Shown: positions 1 to 7,504 of the stretch, in pieces
Layout of the letters: each line of letters begins with the position of its first letter
How positions within the stretch are numbered: the first letter of the stretch is position 1
Assembly: GCF_001690685.1 (NCBI RefSeq)
Contig: NZ_LZGL01000009.1
Span: 372,001 to 436,000 of the forward strand
DNA length: 64,000 bases
From: Gilliamella sp. wkB112
Lineage (GTDB): Bacteria; Pseudomonadota; Gammaproteobacteria; Enterobacterales; Orbaceae
Reading direction: 5' to 3'
Position numbers and translations under genes: made by a program
The notes under the pieces: model-generated
Told to the model about the DNA's origin: nothing
The model's input: only the letters and a program-made list of their open reading frames with translations
Database searches by the model: none

Positions 1-74
1 AATACCTAAGTGATGTAACCATTCGCAAAGTCATTTATGTACCTGGGAAATTATTGAATTTGGTTGTTAGCTAA
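1..74 (+). CDS. leuS: Leucyl-tRNA synthetase, C-terminal end (partial)
   Basis: Only the last 23 codons are in the window, in the frame starting at base 3 and ending with TAA at 72-74. The tail reads VTIRKVIYVPGKLLNLVV followed by Ser, which matches the conserved C-terminal end of bacterial LeuRS, where this segment belongs to the tRNA-contacting C-terminal domain. The enzyme charges tRNA-Leu in the cytoplasm. The next gene is lptE, the same order as leuS-lptE-holA-nadD in E. coli, which supports the assignment although so little of the protein is visible. Confidence 0.85.
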   Translation, partial: YLSDVTIRKVIYVPGKLLNLVVS

Positions 75-110
75 TATTTTTGGATAACTAAAAATTAGGT
101 GATTATGTAC

Positions 111-605
111 ATGAAAAAATATTTAGCACTACTTATGTTATTGGCAATATCATTAACTGGCTGTGGCTTTCATCTACAACATGAACCAGAAGTACCGGCA
201 CAATTTATGACAATGTCTTATGTAAGTTCAGACCCTTATGGCCGCTTGTCGCGCAATATCAAAGAATTATTAACCGATAATAAAGTGATATTAGTTGATA
301 ATGGTGCTTCAGATAAATACCCATCATTAAGGATAGTAAGTGAAGGTCTTTCTCGTGATACCATCTCTCTTTATCAAGATGGTAAAGCAGCAGAATATCA
401 AATAGTGTTAACAGTTCAAGCCCAAATGGTGCTTCCTGATCAGCAAATTTACCCAATTAATGTGCGTATATTCCGTAGCTTTTTCGACAACCCGTCAGCT
501 GCTTTAGCAAAAACAGCTGAAGAAAAGTTGATTGAGGATGAAATGTATAAACAAGCAGCCAAACAAATAATCCGTAAATTAAAATCTGTTAATGCAGTAA
601 AATAA
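111..605 (+). CDS. lptE: LPS-assembly lipoprotein LptE
   Basis: Outer-membrane lipoprotein that plugs the LptD barrel and helps insert lipopolysaccharide at the cell surface. The N-terminus MKKYLALLMLLAISLTGCGF is a lipoprotein signal peptide with lipobox LTGC; the mature protein starts at that Cys and is followed by a GF pair typical of LptE. The rest is about 145 residues, close to family size. I place the start at ATG 111 because AGGTGA at 97-102 is a well-spaced ribosome binding site; a GTG at 99 and an ATG at 105 are in frame but would put extra residues in front of the signal peptide. It follows leuS by 36 bases and precedes holA by 7, so the three are probably co-transcribed. Confidence 0.93.
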   Translation: MKKYLALLMLLAISLTGCGFHLQHEPEVPAQFMTMSYVSSDPYGRLSRNIKELLTDNKVILVDNGASDKYPSLRIVSEGLSRDTISLYQDGKAAEYQIVLTVQAQMVLPDQQIYPINVRIFRSFFDNPSAALAKTAEEKLIEDEMYKQAAKQIIRKLKSVNAVK

Positions 606-612
606 AATTGTT

Positions 613-1617
613 ATGATTAAGATCAATGCCGATCAAATTAACAACCAATTAGGATCACCTTACTATTTAATATTGGGCAGTGATCCTTATTTACAACACA
701 ATACTTATATCCAGTTGCAAAGGGCATTTAATCAAGCTGGATTTAGTGATCAATTCAATTTTACTATCGATAATCAAACTGATTGGGTGGCCATATATGA
801 TTGCTGCCAGTCAATGAACCTATTTTCAAGTAAAACCCTTATATTTCTTGATTTTGGTGAAGGTAACTTAAATACTAACATCATTAGTAAACTTAATACG
901 TTAAGTGAAATATTGACAGTCGAAATTGCGTTGATTATTCACTTAAGTAAAATTACTAAAGCCCAAGAAAATACCGTTTGGTATAAAAAGTTGGCAGAAA
1001 AATTGGTAGTTGTTAATTGTAATACCCCAGACATTCTACAATTACCTTTATGGATTAAAAATTACTTACAACAAAAACAAATCACCATCGAACCGCAAGC
1101 AATCGAATTACTCTGCTACTATTATGAAGGGAATTTACTAGCTTTAACCCAAATTATTGAGCAATTAAATTTACTTTATCCCAATCATAAAATTACTTAT
1201 GACCAAGTTGAAAGTAATATCAATGATTCTGCTGTATTTACACCTTATCATTGGATAGATGCTATGGTTGCCCACAAAACTAAACGGGCGATACACATTT
1301 TACAGCAATTAAAAATAAATGAATTTGAGCCATTAATTTTATTACGTATAGTACAACGTGAACTAATCTTATTAATCAATCTAAAAAAATCATCACAGCA
1401 AAAAGCATTAAAACAAGTTTTTGATGAATACAAAATTTGGCAAAACAAGCGAACTATTTACACTAATTATCTTAATCGTTTGGCTATTAATGATTTATAT
1501 AGTACATTAGCTAAACTAACTGATATTGAAATTAGTTTGAAGCATGATAGTCAATTACGTATTTGGGAGGCGCTTTCATCTCTCACTATGCAATTTATGG
1601 GATTAAATCAATGTTAA
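613..1617 (+). CDS. holA: DNA polymerase III delta subunit
   Basis: Delta is the wrench of the clamp loader: it binds and opens the beta sliding clamp during chromosome replication. The protein is 334 residues, near the 343 of E. coli. The N-terminal stretch around residues 15-80 (YLILGSDPYLQH, then TDWVAIYDCCQSMNLF) and the C-terminal helical bundle ending at LRIWEALSSLTMQF fit HolA. No strong Shine-Dalgarno is visible before ATG 613; translation may be coupled to lptE, 7 bases upstream. The 3' end overlaps nadD by 7 bases. Confidence 0.93.
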   Translation: MIKINADQINNQLGSPYYLILGSDPYLQHNTYIQLQRAFNQAGFSDQFNFTIDNQTDWVAIYDCCQSMNLFSSKTLIFLDFGEGNLNTNIISKLNTLSEILTVEIALIIHLSKITKAQENTVWYKKLAEKLVVVNCNTPDILQLPLWIKNYLQQKQITIEPQAIELLCYYYEGNLLALTQIIEQLNLLYPNHKITYDQVESNINDSAVFTPYHWIDAMVAHKTKRAIHILQQLKINEFEPLILLRIVQRELILLINLKKSSQQKALKQVFDEYKIWQNKRTIYTNYLNRLAINDLYSTLAKLTDIEISLKHDSQLRIWEALSSLTMQFMGLNQC

Positions 1618-2270
1618 CAGCGTTATTTGGTGGTACATTCGATCCGATTCACTATGGACACCTTCTTCCTGCTATTGCATTAACAGAAGAAGTAGGACTG
1701 AACCAAATTAGCTTATTACCTAACCATATTCCTCCACATAAACCGCAACCAGAAGCGACGACGACACAACGTTTAACTATGTTGGAATTAGCCATTGAGG
1801 ATATGCCTCCCGTATTTTCTATCGATACGCGTGAGATTTTATCTGATACCACAATGCGACCTTCATACACAATTAATACATTACAACAATGGCGTATTGA
1901 AAATGGAGCCGCTGACGGATTAGCTTTTATTATGGGGCAAGATTCATTACTTAGCTTACCCACTTGGAATCATTGGCAAACACTTTTAGATTATTGTCAT
2001 CTACTGATTTGCCGACGTCCTGGTTATGCTGAGAAAACCGATAATACTAAGCTACAATCCTGGATTAATAAGCACCAAACTACCAATATTCAAGATTTAC
2101 ATAATGCGCCCAATGGCTATATTTATTTTGCCCATACTCCCTTAGAAGACATTTCGGCAACAGAAATCAGAAAAAATATCAATAATAAAAAGAGTTGTAT
2201 TAATTTATTACCACCTAAAGTTTGGCAGTATATTCATGAACAAGGTCTTTATAGTGCAAAGAAAATGTAG
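1611..2270 (+). CDS. nadD: Nicotinate-nucleotide adenylyltransferase
   Basis: Transfers AMP from ATP to nicotinate mononucleotide in NAD synthesis. From ATG 1611 the protein begins MLTALFGGTFDPIHYGHL, which holds the GGTFDPIHxGH nucleotidyltransferase motif; ISATEIRKNI near the C-terminus is the second conserved signature (ISxTxIR). An in-frame upstream ATG at 1563 would add 16 residues read inside holA and is not consistent with the family N-terminus, so I use 1611. The resulting 219 residues match the usual length. The start lies inside the end of holA, so translation is probably coupled. Confidence 0.95.
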   Translation: MLTALFGGTFDPIHYGHLLPAIALTEEVGLNQISLLPNHIPPHKPQPEATTTQRLTMLELAIEDMPPVFSIDTREILSDTTMRPSYTINTLQQWRIENGAADGLAFIMGQDSLLSLPTWNHWQTLLDYCHLLICRRPGYAEKTDNTKLQSWINKHQTTNIQDLHNAPNGYIYFAHTPLEDISATEIRKNINNKKSCINLLPPKVWQYIHEQGLYSAKKM

Positions 2271-2357
2271 AAAGGGCTTTACATCTGCAACTTTTTTCGG
2301 CATTATTTCGCCGCTGTAGTTAGATATTGCTACTGGATATTGCCGTTGGCCTTTCTA
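2268..2357 (+). other. Structured region after nadD
   Basis: The two ends are complementary: TAGAAAGG at 2268-2275, which includes the nadD stop codon, can pair with CCTTTCTA at 2350-2357. Inside lie further short inverted repeats, CGGC/GCCG around 2299-2314 and GTAG/CTAC around 2319-2336. No run of T follows, so it is not a standard intrinsic terminator. It may be a processing or stability element of the nadD mRNA, or a small structured RNA. The evidence is complementarity seen by eye only. Confidence 0.3.
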
Positions 2358-2459
2358 GCTAGTTATTCTAAATTCAGCTGTTCTGTGTTTATACTCAATA
2401 TCAGTAAATCAGATGGTAAAAAACTAACATGATTAGTTACCAAGATTGTATAAGTATAA

Positions 2460-2485
2460 ATTCTCGTAAATATAACATCGAGAAT
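2460..2485 (+). other. Stem-loop in the infA upstream region
   Basis: ATTCTCG at 2460-2466 and CGAGAAT at 2479-2485 form a 7-bp stem with a 12-base loop. A TATAAT box lies at 2502-2507, so the stem is upstream of the likely infA transcript start. It could be an operator or the end of an upstream transcript. I cannot tell which. Confidence 0.25.
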
Positions 2486-2528
2486 ACAATGGATGATTTG
2501 AGTATAATTAATTTGTATTTATTATTAA

Positions 2529-2756
<228 letters not shown>

Positions 2757-2830
2757 CAATATCGTTATCAAACTTAATGGTTTTTATAATTACTAACCAT
2801 CTGTGTTTATTTCTCTCTTGCTAAATAAAA

Positions 2831-2854
2831 CACCGTCGATATTAGTCGACGGTG
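2831..2854 (-). terminator. Intrinsic terminator of lysP
   Basis: CACCGTCGA at 2831-2839 pairs perfectly with TCGACGGTG at 2846-2854 around a 6-base loop. Read leftward the stem is followed by TTTTATTT, so it terminates lysP, whose stop codon is at 2886. Rightward there is no T run, but the stem may still slow transcription from infA. Confidence 0.8.
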
Positions 2855-2885
2855 AAAGTGAGAATAATAATAGAATTTAAATGTA

Positions 2886-4328
2886 TTATTTGATTCTAGA
2901 AAAATCCATTTGTTCGTACTTAACCCATTTTGTCTTTTTCACTATTTTATAAACAAAATAAATTGTTAAAAATAATGGTAAACCAATATAAGTAGCTATT
3001 ACACCATTCCAATCTATTGTATCTTGTAAAAATGCTTCGTAATTTTGTCCTAGTGTAATGGTTAAGCATAAAACAAAGGCAAAAATAGGTCCAAATGGAA
3101 AACAACTTGAACGATATGGTAACTGACTAAGATCATGACCTTGAGCAATATAACCTTTTCTAAAACGATAGTGACTGATGGCAATACCTAGCCAAGCAAT
3201 AAAGCCTGTCATGCCTGACATATTAAGTAGCCATAAATAAACTTGCTGATCTTTAAACATCGAGGTTAAAAAGCAAAGCATTGCCACAAAGGTTGTGGCC
3301 AAAAGAGCAACCCTAGGTACTCCAGATGAAGATAATTTGGCAAAAATTTGAGGTGCTTTACCTTCTTTGGCTAACGCATATAACATACGGGTAGACGCAT
3401 ATAATCCAGAGTTACCTGCTGATAGAACCGAGGTCAAAATAACCGCATTCATAATTGCCGCCGCTGATAAAAGTCCTGCATGCTGAAAAACTAAAGTGAA
3501 TGGACTAACACTAATATCGCTCTCATCATTACGTAATAAATTCGGATCAGTATAGGGAATAATTAAACTAATAACTAAGATAGCAAAAATATAAAACAGC
3601 AAAATCCGCCAAAATACTTGTCGCATCGCTTTGGGAATATTTTTTTCCGGATCTTTGGATTCGCCAGCAGCAATACCAATTAACTCTGTACCTTGAAAAG
3701 AAAAACCGACCACCATGGCTACCCCAATCATTGAAGCAAACCCTCCAGCAAATGGCGCTTCACCGATTTGCCAATTTTGCCAACCGGCACTCTCACCGCC
3801 ACGCAAAATGCCAATTATCATTAACAATCCAACCACGATAAAGATAACCACAGTCACAACCTTAATTAATGAAAACCAGAATTCAGCTTCACCAAAACCT
3901 TTAACAGAAATATAGTTTAAGCCAAAGATGATGGTTAAGAACAACAAGCTCCATAGCCAACTATAGTTGCCTGCATCAAACCAATATGAGATCACTAATT
4001 GTGCAGCCACCAAATCCACAGCAACTGTAATTGCCCAGTTATACCAATAGTTCCAACCAATAGCAAAACCGAATGCTTCATCGACATAACGGGCACCATA
4101 AGTTGCAAAAGTACCAGAAACAGGTAAATAAGCCGCAAGTTCTCCTAAGCTGGTCATTAGAAAGTAGACCATAATACCAATGATGGCATATGAAAGTAAT
4201 GCACCACCTGGACCAGCCTGAGCAACAGTTGCTCCTGATGCTACAAATAGGCCGGTACCAATTGAACCACCAATAGCAATCATGGTTAAATGGCGTGCTT
4301 TTAAATCGCGTTTTAATTTATTCTTCAT
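2886..4328 (-). CDS. lysP: Lysine-specific permease
   Basis: Inner-membrane APC-superfamily proton symporter for L-lysine. The 480-residue protein starts with LKARHLTMIAIGGSIGTGLF and has about 12 hydrophobic segments; GWNYWYNWAITVAVDLVAAQ, SVKGFGEAEFWFSLIKV and GFSFQGTELIGIAAGES are diagnostic of LysP rather than other amino-acid permeases. A helix-breaking GSIGTG in TM1 contributes to the substrate site in this family. In E. coli LysP also acts as a co-sensor with CadC; nothing here shows whether that applies. The gene has its own terminator and a stem-loop in its leader. Its presence alongside dapF and lysA in this window suggests both uptake and synthesis of lysine. Confidence 0.95.
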   Translation of the reverse strand: MKNKLKRDLKARHLTMIAIGGSIGTGLFVASGATVAQAGPGGALLSYAIIGIMVYFLMTSLGELAAYLPVSGTFATYGARYVDEAFGFAIGWNYWYNWAITVAVDLVAAQLVISYWFDAGNYSWLWSLLFLTIIFGLNYISVKGFGEAEFWFSLIKVVTVVIFIVVGLLMIIGILRGGESAGWQNWQIGEAPFAGGFASMIGVAMVVGFSFQGTELIGIAAGESKDPEKNIPKAMRQVFWRILLFYIFAILVISLIIPYTDPNLLRNDESDISVSPFTLVFQHAGLLSAAAIMNAVILTSVLSAGNSGLYASTRMLYALAKEGKAPQIFAKLSSSGVPRVALLATTFVAMLCFLTSMFKDQQVYLWLLNMSGMTGFIAWLGIAISHYRFRKGYIAQGHDLSQLPYRSSCFPFGPIFAFVLCLTITLGQNYEAFLQDTIDWNGVIATYIGLPLFLTIYFVYKIVKKTKWVKYEQMDFSRIK

Positions 4329-4363
4329 AACTATATTCTTCTTTTGAAACAGAGTAAGTTAAA

Positions 4364-4390
4364 TGGAGTACCTAGCAGTCACCTACTCCA
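4364..4390 (-). promoter_or_regulatory. Stem-loop in the lysP leader
   Basis: TGGAGTA at 4364-4370 pairs with TACTCCA at 4384-4390 (7 bp, 13-base loop), about 36 bases upstream of the lysP start codon. It is far too small and has none of the conserved core of the lysine riboswitch. It may affect translation or mark an operator. Confidence 0.3.
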
Positions 4391-4543
4391 CATTTTGTCA
4401 TAACAATAAATGACTAAAAATTACCTTTATTATTATTGATATTTATCATTGAATGATGAAATGCGTTGAAGTGTATCAAAAAAAAAACTGCACGAGATAA
4501 ATAATTTTAATAATACAACGAGTTTGTTAAATATAAGCAATAC

Positions 4544-4810
4544 TTATGAGCTAGTTAGCTGTTCTAATTGAGTTAAATAATCTAAAGCCTGTTGACGGTC
4601 ATCACCACACATCTCATGACAAGGCTGTAACCGTCCACAAACTAGTGGTCGGGATGATTGCCCAAATAGTTGGCATTGAAAATCGGAATTTAAATGTACG
4701 CAAGCAACTCCAGCTGGTTTACCATTAGGCATATTAGGGATTGCCGAAGAAATCGAAGGAGCAATACAGCAGGCACCACAATTGGCTCGGCATGAAAACT
4801 GTTTTGCCAT
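4544..4810 (-). CDS. yeiW: YkgJ-family cysteine cluster protein, YeiW-like
   Basis: Small cytoplasmic protein of 88 residues with eight cysteines, of the UPF0153/YkgJ family thought to chelate zinc or iron. The pattern CRANCGACC near residues 7-15, PNMPNGKPAGVACVHLN, CQLF, RPLVCGRLQPCHEMCGD and the C-terminal QQALDYLTQLEQLT match E. coli YeiW as I remember it. AAGGA lies 8 bases before the ATG. It is divergent from yeiP with about 118 bases between them, and the two genes are neighbours in E. coli too. The biochemical role is unknown. Confidence 0.75.
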   Translation of the reverse strand: MAKQFSCRANCGACCIAPSISSAIPNMPNGKPAGVACVHLNSDFQCQLFGQSSRPLVCGRLQPCHEMCGDDRQQALDYLTQLEQLTSS

Positions 4811-4928
4811 ATATTTTCCTTAAATTTTAATAGTTATCGATAAATTAGTGGTGACAATAGCAAGTTAGCTGTAAAATAGCGAGTTAATTTTTAACTCTAT
4901 ATATTAATAATCACGAAGAAAGAATATT

Positions 4929-5501
4929 ATGGCTAAAGCAAATGAAATCAAACGTGGCGATGCTGTCACCTATAATGGCAAATTATTGTTAGTTAAAGAT
5001 ATTGATGTCCAAAGTCCAAGTGCTCGCGGCGCCAGTACCCTTTACAAAATGCGTTTTACTGACGTTAAAACCGGCGGTAAAGTTGAAGAACGGTTTAAAG
5101 GTGATGATATTATTGAAACTATTGAGCTGTTCCGTCGTCCAGTCAGCTTTTCCTATATTGATGGTGATGAATATGTATTTATGGATAATGAAGATTACAC
5201 ACCTTTTATCTTCAAAAAAGAACAAATTGCCGATGAACTGCTATTTATTCCTGAAGGGGGAATGGATGGTATTCAAGTTTTAATGGCTGATGGTGAAGTC
5301 ATTGCTTTAGAACTTCCACAAACTGTAGATCTTGAAATTGTAGAAACGTCACCGAGTATTAAAGGCGCTTCCGCAAGTGCTCGTACAAAACCAGCGACAT
5401 TAACAACCGGCTTAGTAATTCAAGTTCCTGAATATATTGATAACAACGAAAAAGTTAAAATCCACATCGCTGAACGCCGTTACATGAGCCGTGCTGAGTA
5501 A
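4929..5501 (+). CDS. yeiP: Elongation factor P-like protein YeiP
   Basis: Paralogue of EF-P with three beta-barrel domains: KOW-like domain at residues about 3-60, central OB at 65-125 and C-terminal OB at 128-190. Motifs include [31 protein letters not shown] and the C-terminal [17 protein letters not shown] and RRYMSRAE. At the loop where EF-P carries its modified lysine this protein has PSARGAS with an arginine, as other YeiP proteins do, so EpmA-type modification is not expected. Proposed to relieve stalled ribosomes, but the exact substrate is not settled. Fourteen bases separate it from ttcA. Confidence 0.95.
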   Translation: MAKANEIKRGDAVTYNGKLLLVKDIDVQSPSARGASTLYKMRFTDVKTGGKVEERFKGDDIIETIELFRRPVSFSYIDGDEYVFMDNEDYTPFIFKKEQIADELLFIPEGGMDGIQVLMADGEVIALELPQTVDLEIVETSPSIKGASASARTKPATLTTGLVIQVPEYIDNNEKVKIHIAERRYMSRAE

Positions 5502-5515
5502 CCAATTAATTACTA

Positions 5516-6412
5516 ATGAATAGTTATAATCAAAATAAATTACATAAACGTTTGCGTCGCCTAACTGGCGAAGCAATTGCTGATTTCAATATGATTGAAG
5601 ATGGCGATCGCATTATGGTGTGTTTGTCTGGCGGAAAAGACAGTTATACCTTGCTTGATATTCTGATGAACTTAAAAATGAGTGCACCAGTTAATTTTGA
5701 GCTTATTGCGGTTAATTTAGATCAAAAACAACCGGGCTTCCCAGAACATGTGCTACCAGAGTATTTAAACTCGCTTGGCATTGACTATAAAATTGTGCAA
5801 GAAAACACCTATGGTATCGTTAAAGAGAAGATTCCGGAAGGAAAAACGACTTGTTCACTTTGTTCTCGCTTGCGTCGTGGGATTTTATACCGCACTGCTA
5901 CTGAACTAGGTGCCACAAAAATTGCGCTAGGACATCACCGTGATGATATTTTAGAAACATTGTTCTTAAATATGTTCTATGGTGGCAAACTCAAAGCCAT
6001 GCCACCTAAACTGATGAATGATTCCGGCGAACATATCATTATCCGTCCACTCGCATACTGCAAAGAAAGAGACATAACTAAATATGCCGAATTTAAACAA
6101 TTCCCCATAATCCCTTGCAACTTGTGCGGTTCACAACCAAACTTGCAACGGCAAGTGATTAAAGAGATGTTAACTAGTTGGGATAAAAAATTCCCAGGGC
6201 GTATTGAAACTATGTTTAGAGCAACACAAAACATTACTTTATCTCACCTTTGCGATACCAAACTATATGATTTTAAAGATATCAAAAAAGGAGAGCTTGA
6301 TGCTGATGGCGGTGATACAGCATTTGATTATGAACAATTTACACCAATAGGCGGTTTTGATTCATCTGAATTAGAAGATCAAAATATGATTCTTTGGAAA
6401 GAAGCCAAATAA
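5516..6412 (+). CDS. ttcA: tRNA 2-thiocytidine biosynthesis protein TtcA
   Basis: Iron-sulfur enzyme that thiolates cytidine 32 of certain tRNAs. The ATP-binding PP-loop SGGKDS is at residues 38-43. Three cysteines expected to hold the [4Fe-4S] cluster are present: C113 and C116 in CSLC and C201 in PCNLCGSQ. The length, 298 residues, is close to the 311 of E. coli. It follows yeiP closely and is followed by a terminator-like hairpin, suggesting a two-gene translation-quality operon. Confidence 0.96.
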   Translation: MNSYNQNKLHKRLRRLTGEAIADFNMIEDGDRIMVCLSGGKDSYTLLDILMNLKMSAPVNFELIAVNLDQKQPGFPEHVLPEYLNSLGIDYKIVQENTYGIVKEKIPEGKTTCSLCSRLRRGILYRTATELGATKIALGHHRDDILETLFLNMFYGGKLKAMPPKLMNDSGEHIIIRPLAYCKERDITKYAEFKQFPIIPCNLCGSQPNLQRQVIKEMLTSWDKKFPGRIETMFRATQNITLSHLCDTKLYDFKDIKKGELDADGGDTAFDYEQFTPIGGFDSSELEDQNMILWKEAK

Positions 6413-6426
6413 ATATCAGACAAAAA

Positions 6427-6453
6427 GCTTCCGTTGAATTTCGCAGCGGAAGC
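6427..6453 (+). terminator. Terminator-like hairpin after ttcA
   Basis: GCTTCCGTTG at 6427-6436 pairs with CAGCGGAAGC at 6444-6453 with one G-U pair and a 7-base loop. The following GTTATTCTACTT is only moderately T-rich. It begins 14 bases after the ttcA stop, so it most likely ends the yeiP-ttcA transcript. Confidence 0.65.
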
Positions 6454-6518
6454 GTTATTCTACTTATATATATTCTATCGATTAATGTTTAACCTCCCCA
6501 TCAATTCAAACATAATTT

Positions 6519-6534
6519 TTTGATCTTGTTCACG
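6519..6534 (+). promoter_or_regulatory. Candidate CRP site upstream of the hydrolase operon
   Basis: TTTGA, six bases, then TCACG matches 8 of the 10 core positions of the CRP consensus TGTGA-N6-TCACA. Its centre is about 70 bases before the transcript start predicted from the -10 box at 6584-6589, a helical phase usable by class I CRP activation. This is a match by eye; no score was computed. Confidence 0.4.
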
Positions 6535-6560
6535 TATTAACAAAAAAAACCTCATTTTTA

Positions 6561-6589
6561 TTGTGTATTTTTGGGTAGTAAAATAAAAT
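6561..6589 (+). promoter_or_regulatory. Candidate sigma70 promoter of the hydrolase-MFS operon
   Basis: TTGTGT at 6561-6566 and TAAAAT at 6584-6589 are separated by 17 bases and resemble -35 and -10 boxes. The start codon is at 6663, giving a leader of roughly 65 bases. The -10 box overlaps the left end of the LacI-type operator. Confidence 0.5.
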
Positions 6590-6604
6590 TGGAACGTTTC
6601 AATT
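6587..6604 (+). promoter_or_regulatory. LacI-family operator-like palindrome
   Basis: AATTGGAACGTTTCAATT is an 18-bp inverted repeat with a single mismatched pair, centred on CG at 6595/6596. A central CpG in a GAAACGTTTC-like core is the hallmark of LacI-family operators. It covers the -10 box and likely transcript start of the hydrolase gene, so a bound repressor would block transcription. The obvious candidate to bind it is the LacI-domain protein encoded convergently at 8760-10946. Confidence 0.6.
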
Positions 6605-6662
6605 TTTAGTCACTGTTTTATATAAGTGATAAAAAAACCAACGCTAAAAATAGGAGAATAAT

Positions 6663-7490
6663 GTGAAATTACATTTTCTAGGTACCGCAGCATCAGAAGG
6701 TATTCCAAATCCTTTTTGTAAATGTGATATTTGTGAAAAAACACGTATGCAAAAAGGTAGAAATATTCGAACACGTAGCTCAGTTGTGATTGACGATATT
6801 ATGCAAATTGATATTGCACCAGAATTTAGCTATCAAGTTATGAAAGAAAATATTGATGTTACCAAAATTAAAGATTTGCTTTTTACTCATACCCATCCAG
6901 ATCATTTTAATGTTGGTGATCTATTCAGTAGAATGGTAGATTATGGATTTAACATTACCCATCCACTTTATATTTACGGAAATGACATCGCCGTGAATGG
7001 TTGTTTAAATGTTCTACCTGGTTATAGTCCTGAACGTTTCGTAATCAATTTAATCGTCCCTTATCAAACTATTGTTACCTCAGCTGGTTATACCATTACC
7101 CCATTACTTTCTAATCATGCTAAATGGGAGTTTTGTTATATCTATTTAATCGAAAAAGAAGGGAAAACAATTCTATATGGACATGACTCAGGTTACTTTC
7201 CGGAACTAACATGGCAATGGTTAAAAAATAGTCGCAAACAAATTGATCTAGCTGTTTTTGAATGTACTTATGGTTACAAACAAAATGATCGCACAAATAA
7301 TCATATGAGTATTGAAACTGTTATAGCCACACAAAAAAGAATGCTAGATGAAGGTATTTTTCATAATACTACTCAGCTTATTACCTCTCACCATTCACAT
7401 AGTAGTGGCTTTATGTACGATGAGTTATTTGAAATATTTAAACCACATAATATTGAAGTCGCTTATGACGGATTAATTAAAATTATTTAA
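6663..7490 (+). CDS. PhnP-like metallo-beta-lactamase-fold hydrolase
   Basis: Cytoplasmic metallo-hydrolase of 275 residues. The zinc motif HTHPDH (HxHxDH) is at residues 76-81; further ligands are likely in SNHAKWEF, GHDSGY and the C-terminal TSHHSHS. The N-terminus carries CKCDIC at residues 19-24, a CxCxxC cluster also found in PhnP, a phosphodiesterase acting on ribosyl cyclic phosphate, where it binds a structural zinc. Overall layout follows PhnP, but the true substrate cannot be read from sequence. Start is GTG 6663, chosen because AGGAG at 6652-6656 is well placed; the ATG two bases earlier runs straight into TGA. It forms an operon with the MFS gene 14 bases downstream. Confidence 0.8.
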   Translation: MKLHFLGTAASEGIPNPFCKCDICEKTRMQKGRNIRTRSSVVIDDIMQIDIAPEFSYQVMKENIDVTKIKDLLFTHTHPDHFNVGDLFSRMVDYGFNITHPLYIYGNDIAVNGCLNVLPGYSPERFVINLIVPYQTIVTSAGYTITPLLSNHAKWEFCYIYLIEKEGKTILYGHDSGYFPELTWQWLKNSRKQIDLAVFECTYGYKQNDRTNNHMSIETVIATQKRMLDEGIFHNTTQLITSHHSHSSGFMYDELFEIFKPHNIEVAYDGLIKII

Positions 7491-7504
7491 TAATGGAGTT
7501 ATCT

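Noticed and set aside
4329-4543. Lysine riboswitch before lysP
   Set aside because: The leader holds only a 7-bp hairpin; none of the five-helix lysine aptamer or its conserved core is visible.
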